Assembly (NCBI RefSeq): GCF_001278115.1
Contig: NZ_LIYD01000005.1
Span: 852,924-916,923, forward strand
Length of the DNA: 64,000 bases
Direction of reading: 5' to 3'
From: Flavobacterium akiainvivens
GTDB lineage: Bacteria > Bacteroidota > Bacteroidia > Flavobacteriales > Flavobacteriaceae
The translations under genes and the position numbers were made by a program. Below are positions 61,283-64,000 of this stretch, one piece after another (within the stretch, counting starts at the first letter, position 1; every line of letters starts with the position of its first letter). The notes beneath the pieces were generated by a model, which saw nothing but the letters and a program-made list of their open reading frames with translations, did not search any database and was not told the origin of the DNA.

Positions 61283-62305
61283 TTATCTATTTAATAGAAA
61301 ATCCAACATTAGTTCGACATCCCAATCTACACTTTTCAGCATAGCATCCGTGCCTCCCATTTTTGATCGCCATCCTAACTTTTTACCATTTGTGGATTTC
61401 ACACGAACGTTACTTCCCCAAAACCATCCAGGCTGGAGACCACTGGAAGCAACAGGGTTACTGATTATTTTCTTTAGGTAAAGGATTTCCGCAATTCGAT
61501 TTGCTACTGACGACCAAGCAAAAAATTCGCTGTCCGGATAATATATTCCCTTCAATCCTTCAGGTGCCAAATCTTCCAATGCTTTATCTAAAACCAGAAG
61601 GTAAATCTCGGCCAAATCTTCAACGTGAACATTTGTCCATTGATTTTCTCCACTACCGACAAACATCGCTTTACGGCTCACAAGGGTCTGATATACAAGT
61701 CGTGGTATTTGAATTGACATCCATTTTTCGGCAAATATCCCAAGCCCCTTCCCGAATACCGTTGGCGGAACCATTAAATATGTCTTTACCGCCCCTTCTT
61801 TTGCATCTGCAAAAACCTCTGCATCAACATGGCGATGGGGAGCATAATCTGGAATGTCAACATGAGATTTAAAATCGCTATCATCCCACAACATTGCGGT
61901 TGGGTCTTCAGAAAGCGGGCTTCCCATACCATTAGAATTTTCAGACAATACGCCTGCTCCTGAGGTATGGATCAAAATTGGACGTTCATTCGTTTGTTTG
62001 AACCGATGGGTCAGCCCTTGTAAAATAGCAATAGCACTTTGCTGATGATCACAGTTTGCCATGTTAAATACTATAGTGGCTTCCGTTGACTTGCGTTTCA
62101 ATAGTTCAAAATCATCCAGTGTTCCAATCACGGGAACTATGCCCAAATCTTCCATGGTTTTCGTATCTTCTTTACGACATACTAGCGCTGAAATGATGAA
62201 CTTACTCAGGTAGTCACGCTGCAACATCAGATGAAGAAAGGTGCCACCGATATAACCGGTTGCACCTGTAATAAAAATTTCGGGTTTCTGTTTGTCGTTT
62301 GACAT
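61283..62305 (-). CDS. NAD-dependent epimerase/dehydratase-like reductase
   Basis: A 340-residue extended SDR: EIFITGATGYIGGTFLHLML carries the GxxGxxG motif; LIHTSGAGVLSENSNGMGSP is the Ser region and TYLMVPPTVFGKGLGIFAEK the strand after the active site. The usual YxxxK is not clear, so it may be an NmrA-like atypical member. It lies 12 bp after the broken Dabb gene on the same strand. Confidence 0.85.
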   Translation of the reverse strand: MSNDKQKPEIFITGATGYIGGTFLHLMLQRDYLSKFIISALVCRKEDTKTMEDLGIVPVIGTLDDFELLKRKSTEATIVFNMANCDHQQSAIAILQGLTHRFKQTNERPILIHTSGAGVLSENSNGMGSPLSEDPTAMLWDDSDFKSHVDIPDYAPHRHVDAEVFADAKEGAVKTYLMVPPTVFGKGLGIFAEKWMSIQIPRLVYQTLVSRKAMFVGSGENQWTNVHVEDLAEIYLLVLDKALEDLAPEGLKGIYYPDSEFFAWSSVANRIAEILYLKKIISNPVASSGLQPGWFWGSNVRVKSTNGKKLGWRSKMGGTDAMLKSVDWDVELMLDFLLNR

Positions 62306-62317
62306 AAAGGCTATAAT

Positions 62318-62648
62318 TTATACCAATTTAGAATTGACAACTAAGAATTTTTCCCAAGTTTCACCGAACTTTCCAAAGAAGTCCATGTGGGTCGGATGAT
62401 CATAATACAACTGGATATCTTCTTCACGCCTAAAGGTCATATAATGCATAACATCATATTCAGGAGTATCTTTTAATTCTCCCTGAATGGTTAGGCCAGC
62501 TTTATGTGGTAGGATATATGGTATTCTTAAGAGCATCAAACCCATCAATGTGTGCCTGAATTGTTTCGGTCGAAGTTTCGTTCTTAAATTTGAAGCATAC
62601 CACCCTTTGGATGGATGCCTGTTCGGAAGTGTTTATTGCCTCGTTCAT
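62318..62648 (-). pseudogene. Dabb (stress-responsive A/B barrel) family gene, frameshifted
   Basis: From the ATG at 62648 the frame reads MNEAINTSEQASIQRVVCFK ... IDGFDALKNT and stops at a TAA near 62513. The other frame continues PYILPHKAGLTIQGELKDTP ... HYMTFRREEDIQLYYDHPTH to 62318. Both halves belong to one ~110-residue Dabb protein, with a 1-nt shift near 62525-62535. A start at 62548 in the second frame would lack the first strand and helix. Confidence 0.75.
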
Positions 62649-62682
62649 ATGAATAATTTTAATTTATGGATAAGTAGAAAAA

Positions 62683-63717
62683 TTATGAAACTTTTATAAC
62701 AAGCTTGCCAAAAGCACCACGTTCGATATGTTTGTAGGCTTCTTTTGCATTCTCAAAATCGTAAACGGTATCTATAACAGGTTTTATATTATGCTCCTGT
62801 ATCAATAAGTTCATTTGTTCGAAAGCATTTCGGTTTCCGACCAAGATACCGTTGATTCTAACCCCTTTAAACAAAATGGTCAGCATGGCAGCATTTGAAT
62901 GTGTTCCATTCAGAAATCCGATTACGTGTATCTGCCCGCCAATTGCAGCAGCTTCAACCGATCTTTCAAAGTTTTCACCACCAACAACCTCAAGGATATG
63001 ATCTACTCCTGCACCCCCGGTAAGCCTTAAAGCTTCCTTATCCCATTCTGGGGTTTTGATATAATTGATCACCTCATCAGCACCCAATGCTTTTGCCTTA
63101 GCAAGTTTCTCATCACTGCTGGAAGTCACGATAACTTTTGCCCCCAATGCTTTAGCAAGTTGGAGCGCAAATATTGAAACACCGCCAGTTCCCTGTACTA
63201 GAACCGTCTGACCTTTTTCAAGACCACCATGCTCTGTCAACGCAAAAAAAGCTGTCAAAGCTGCGATCGGTAATGTAGCCGCCTCTTCATCCGTAAGAGT
63301 TGAAGGAGTAATTACAGCAGCCTGTTCATCCAAAAGTACATATTCTGCTAGTCCACCATTCACTGGCCCACCTAGTCCAGATAATGCTGTTTGAGAGGTA
63401 TGTTTTTTACCTTTGATCCAACTTCCATATAGGTGTGAAGTAACACGGTCGCCAATGTTGAAGCGGGCTACTTCTGAACCGATCGCTAACACTTCTCCCG
63501 CTAGATCAGAAACCGGGGTAAATGGGAACTGCATGATCTCAGGCAGATAAATCTGATCAATAATGGCCTTATCCCTAAAGTTAAGGGATACTGCACCCAC
63601 CTTTACCAATATTTCATTTTTTGCTGGCGTTGGTATTTCAGTAGTTATTGATTTGAGATTATCCATCCCGAAACCTTGTAATTGCCAAGCTTTCATTGTT
63701 TTTATATTTTGTGACAT
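62683..63717 (-). CDS. NAD(P)-dependent MDR alcohol dehydrogenase/quinone oxidoreductase
   Basis: A 344-residue MDR protein: MKAWQLQGFGMDNLKSITTE, VGAVSLNFRDKAIIDQIYLP, PVSDLAGEVLAIGSEV, GTGGVSIFALQLAKALGAKV (cofactor), ending HIERGAFGKLVIKVS. No zinc ligands are visible. It is followed by a paralogue on the same strand at the window's right edge. Start at 63717, with a Met six codons on also possible. Confidence 0.9.
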   Translation of the reverse strand: MSQNIKTMKAWQLQGFGMDNLKSITTEIPTPAKNEILVKVGAVSLNFRDKAIIDQIYLPEIMQFPFTPVSDLAGEVLAIGSEVARFNIGDRVTSHLYGSWIKGKKHTSQTALSGLGGPVNGGLAEYVLLDEQAAVITPSTLTDEEAATLPIAALTAFFALTEHGGLEKGQTVLVQGTGGVSIFALQLAKALGAKVIVTSSSDEKLAKAKALGADEVINYIKTPEWDKEALRLTGGAGVDHILEVVGGENFERSVEAAAIGGQIHVIGFLNGTHSNAAMLTILFKGVRINGILVGNRNAFEQMNLLIQEHNIKPVIDTVYDFENAKEAYKHIERGAFGKLVIKVS

Positions 63718-63739
63718 GTTTTTAATTTTAAATATTTAC

Positions 63740-64000
63740 CTAACTTATTTTGATTACAATCTTTCCAAATGCTCATTTTGCAAGGTGTTGGTAGGCTTCT
63801 ATTGCCTCGTCAAACCCATATACTTTTTCGATTACGGGCTTAATATTATACTGATCAAAGGCTTTGTTCATTTCCTCAAATGCTGTTCTGTTCCCAACGG
63901 CAATCCCCTGAATTTTGGTTTGCTTGAAGATTACCTTCATCAAATTCAGATTGGTTGTCTGTCCCGCCAAAAACCCTATTACGGCTATTTGCCCTGTAAC
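63740..64000 (-). pseudogene. second MDR alcohol dehydrogenase, C-terminal part, premature stop (start outside window)
   Basis: The frame is open to the right edge (VTGQIAVIGFLAGQTTNLNL ... YGFDEAIEAYQHLAK) and matches the end of the neighbouring MDR gene. At 63775-63773 there is TGA where the neighbour has Gly (HIERGAFGK); without it the frame would read AFGKIVIKIS to a TAG at 63742-63740. The stop removes the last ten residues, which include a core strand. Damage or a base-call error is possible; the 5' part cannot be judged. Confidence 0.7.

Noticed and set aside
1..64000. tRNA, rRNA, CRISPR arrays, integrase gene and element ends
   Set aside because: None was recognised in reading both strands; a covariance-model search would be needed to exclude small RNAs.

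Overview
The window is AT-rich DNA from a member of the Bacteroidota, most likely a sphingobacterial or flavobacterial lineage. The evidence is the CTnDOT-type tra and mob gene families, RteC and DUF1896 proteins, a TonB receptor paired with a DUF4249 lipoprotein, and the very AT-rich start regions. Almost the whole window is integrative and conjugative element (conjugative transposon) DNA carrying several cargo islands. No integrase and no element end was recognised, so both borders probably lie outside.

Layout. 1-2376: the end of a nuclease-like ATPase protein, a degenerate receiver protein and two excisionase-like helix-turn-helix genes. 2496-4650: a cargo operon VOC / NmrA reductase / EVE / MarR. 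4673-16535 (minus strand): the transfer operon traE-F-G-I-J-K-(unknown)-L-M-N-O-Q. traG is split by a 2381-bp group II intron, with its maturase, at the codon after the Walker B motif. 16769-20493 (plus strand): a compact five-gene island encoding a deoxyribosyltransferase-like/TPR protein, three TIR-like proteins and a SLATT-type membrane protein; it lies between traE and traD. 20524-22380: traD, a DUF3408 gene and the ParA-like traA. 22381-23141: a non-coding region with the best oriT candidate. 23142-29900: mobA, mobB and mobC, interrupted by an AraC + SDR + VOC cargo flanked by a duplicated mobB tail. 30012-39857: a redox-enzyme cargo (quinone oxidoreductase, broken SDR, aldehyde dehydrogenase, aldo/keto reductase, AraC regulator, zinc alcohol dehydrogenase, old yellow enzyme, SDR, secreted flavodoxin-like reductase).

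40091-43085 and 57276-59162 are two copies of an rteC / truncated helicase-methylase / DUF1896 module. The first is wrecked by a frameshift and an IS256-family insertion; in the second, rteC is intact. Between them lie a chimeric ORF assembled from three unrelated genes, an AhpD-like/Crp pair, a CPBP protease, a cupin, and a LytTR two-component system next to a TolC / adaptor / ABC exporter and a TonB receptor + DUF4249 pair. The exporter and the receptor share nearly the same promoter region. 59343-60956 encodes a protein with a HEPN-like Rx4H motif. The right edge has an epimerase-like reductase, a frameshifted Dabb gene and two tandem MDR alcohol dehydrogenases, the second with a premature stop.

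The transfer genes form one machine: TraG ATPase, TraI-TraQ envelope channel, MobA/MobB relaxosome and MobC coupling protein. The best candidate for an undescribed system is the TIR/SLATT island, which has the composition expected of a nucleotide-signalling, membrane-effector anti-phage system. Recurrent non-coding motifs (a GCCAAA/CTGCC element before tra, mob and DUF1896 genes, a LytTR-linked promoter pair and an AraC-linked promoter pair) suggest local regulatory circuits.
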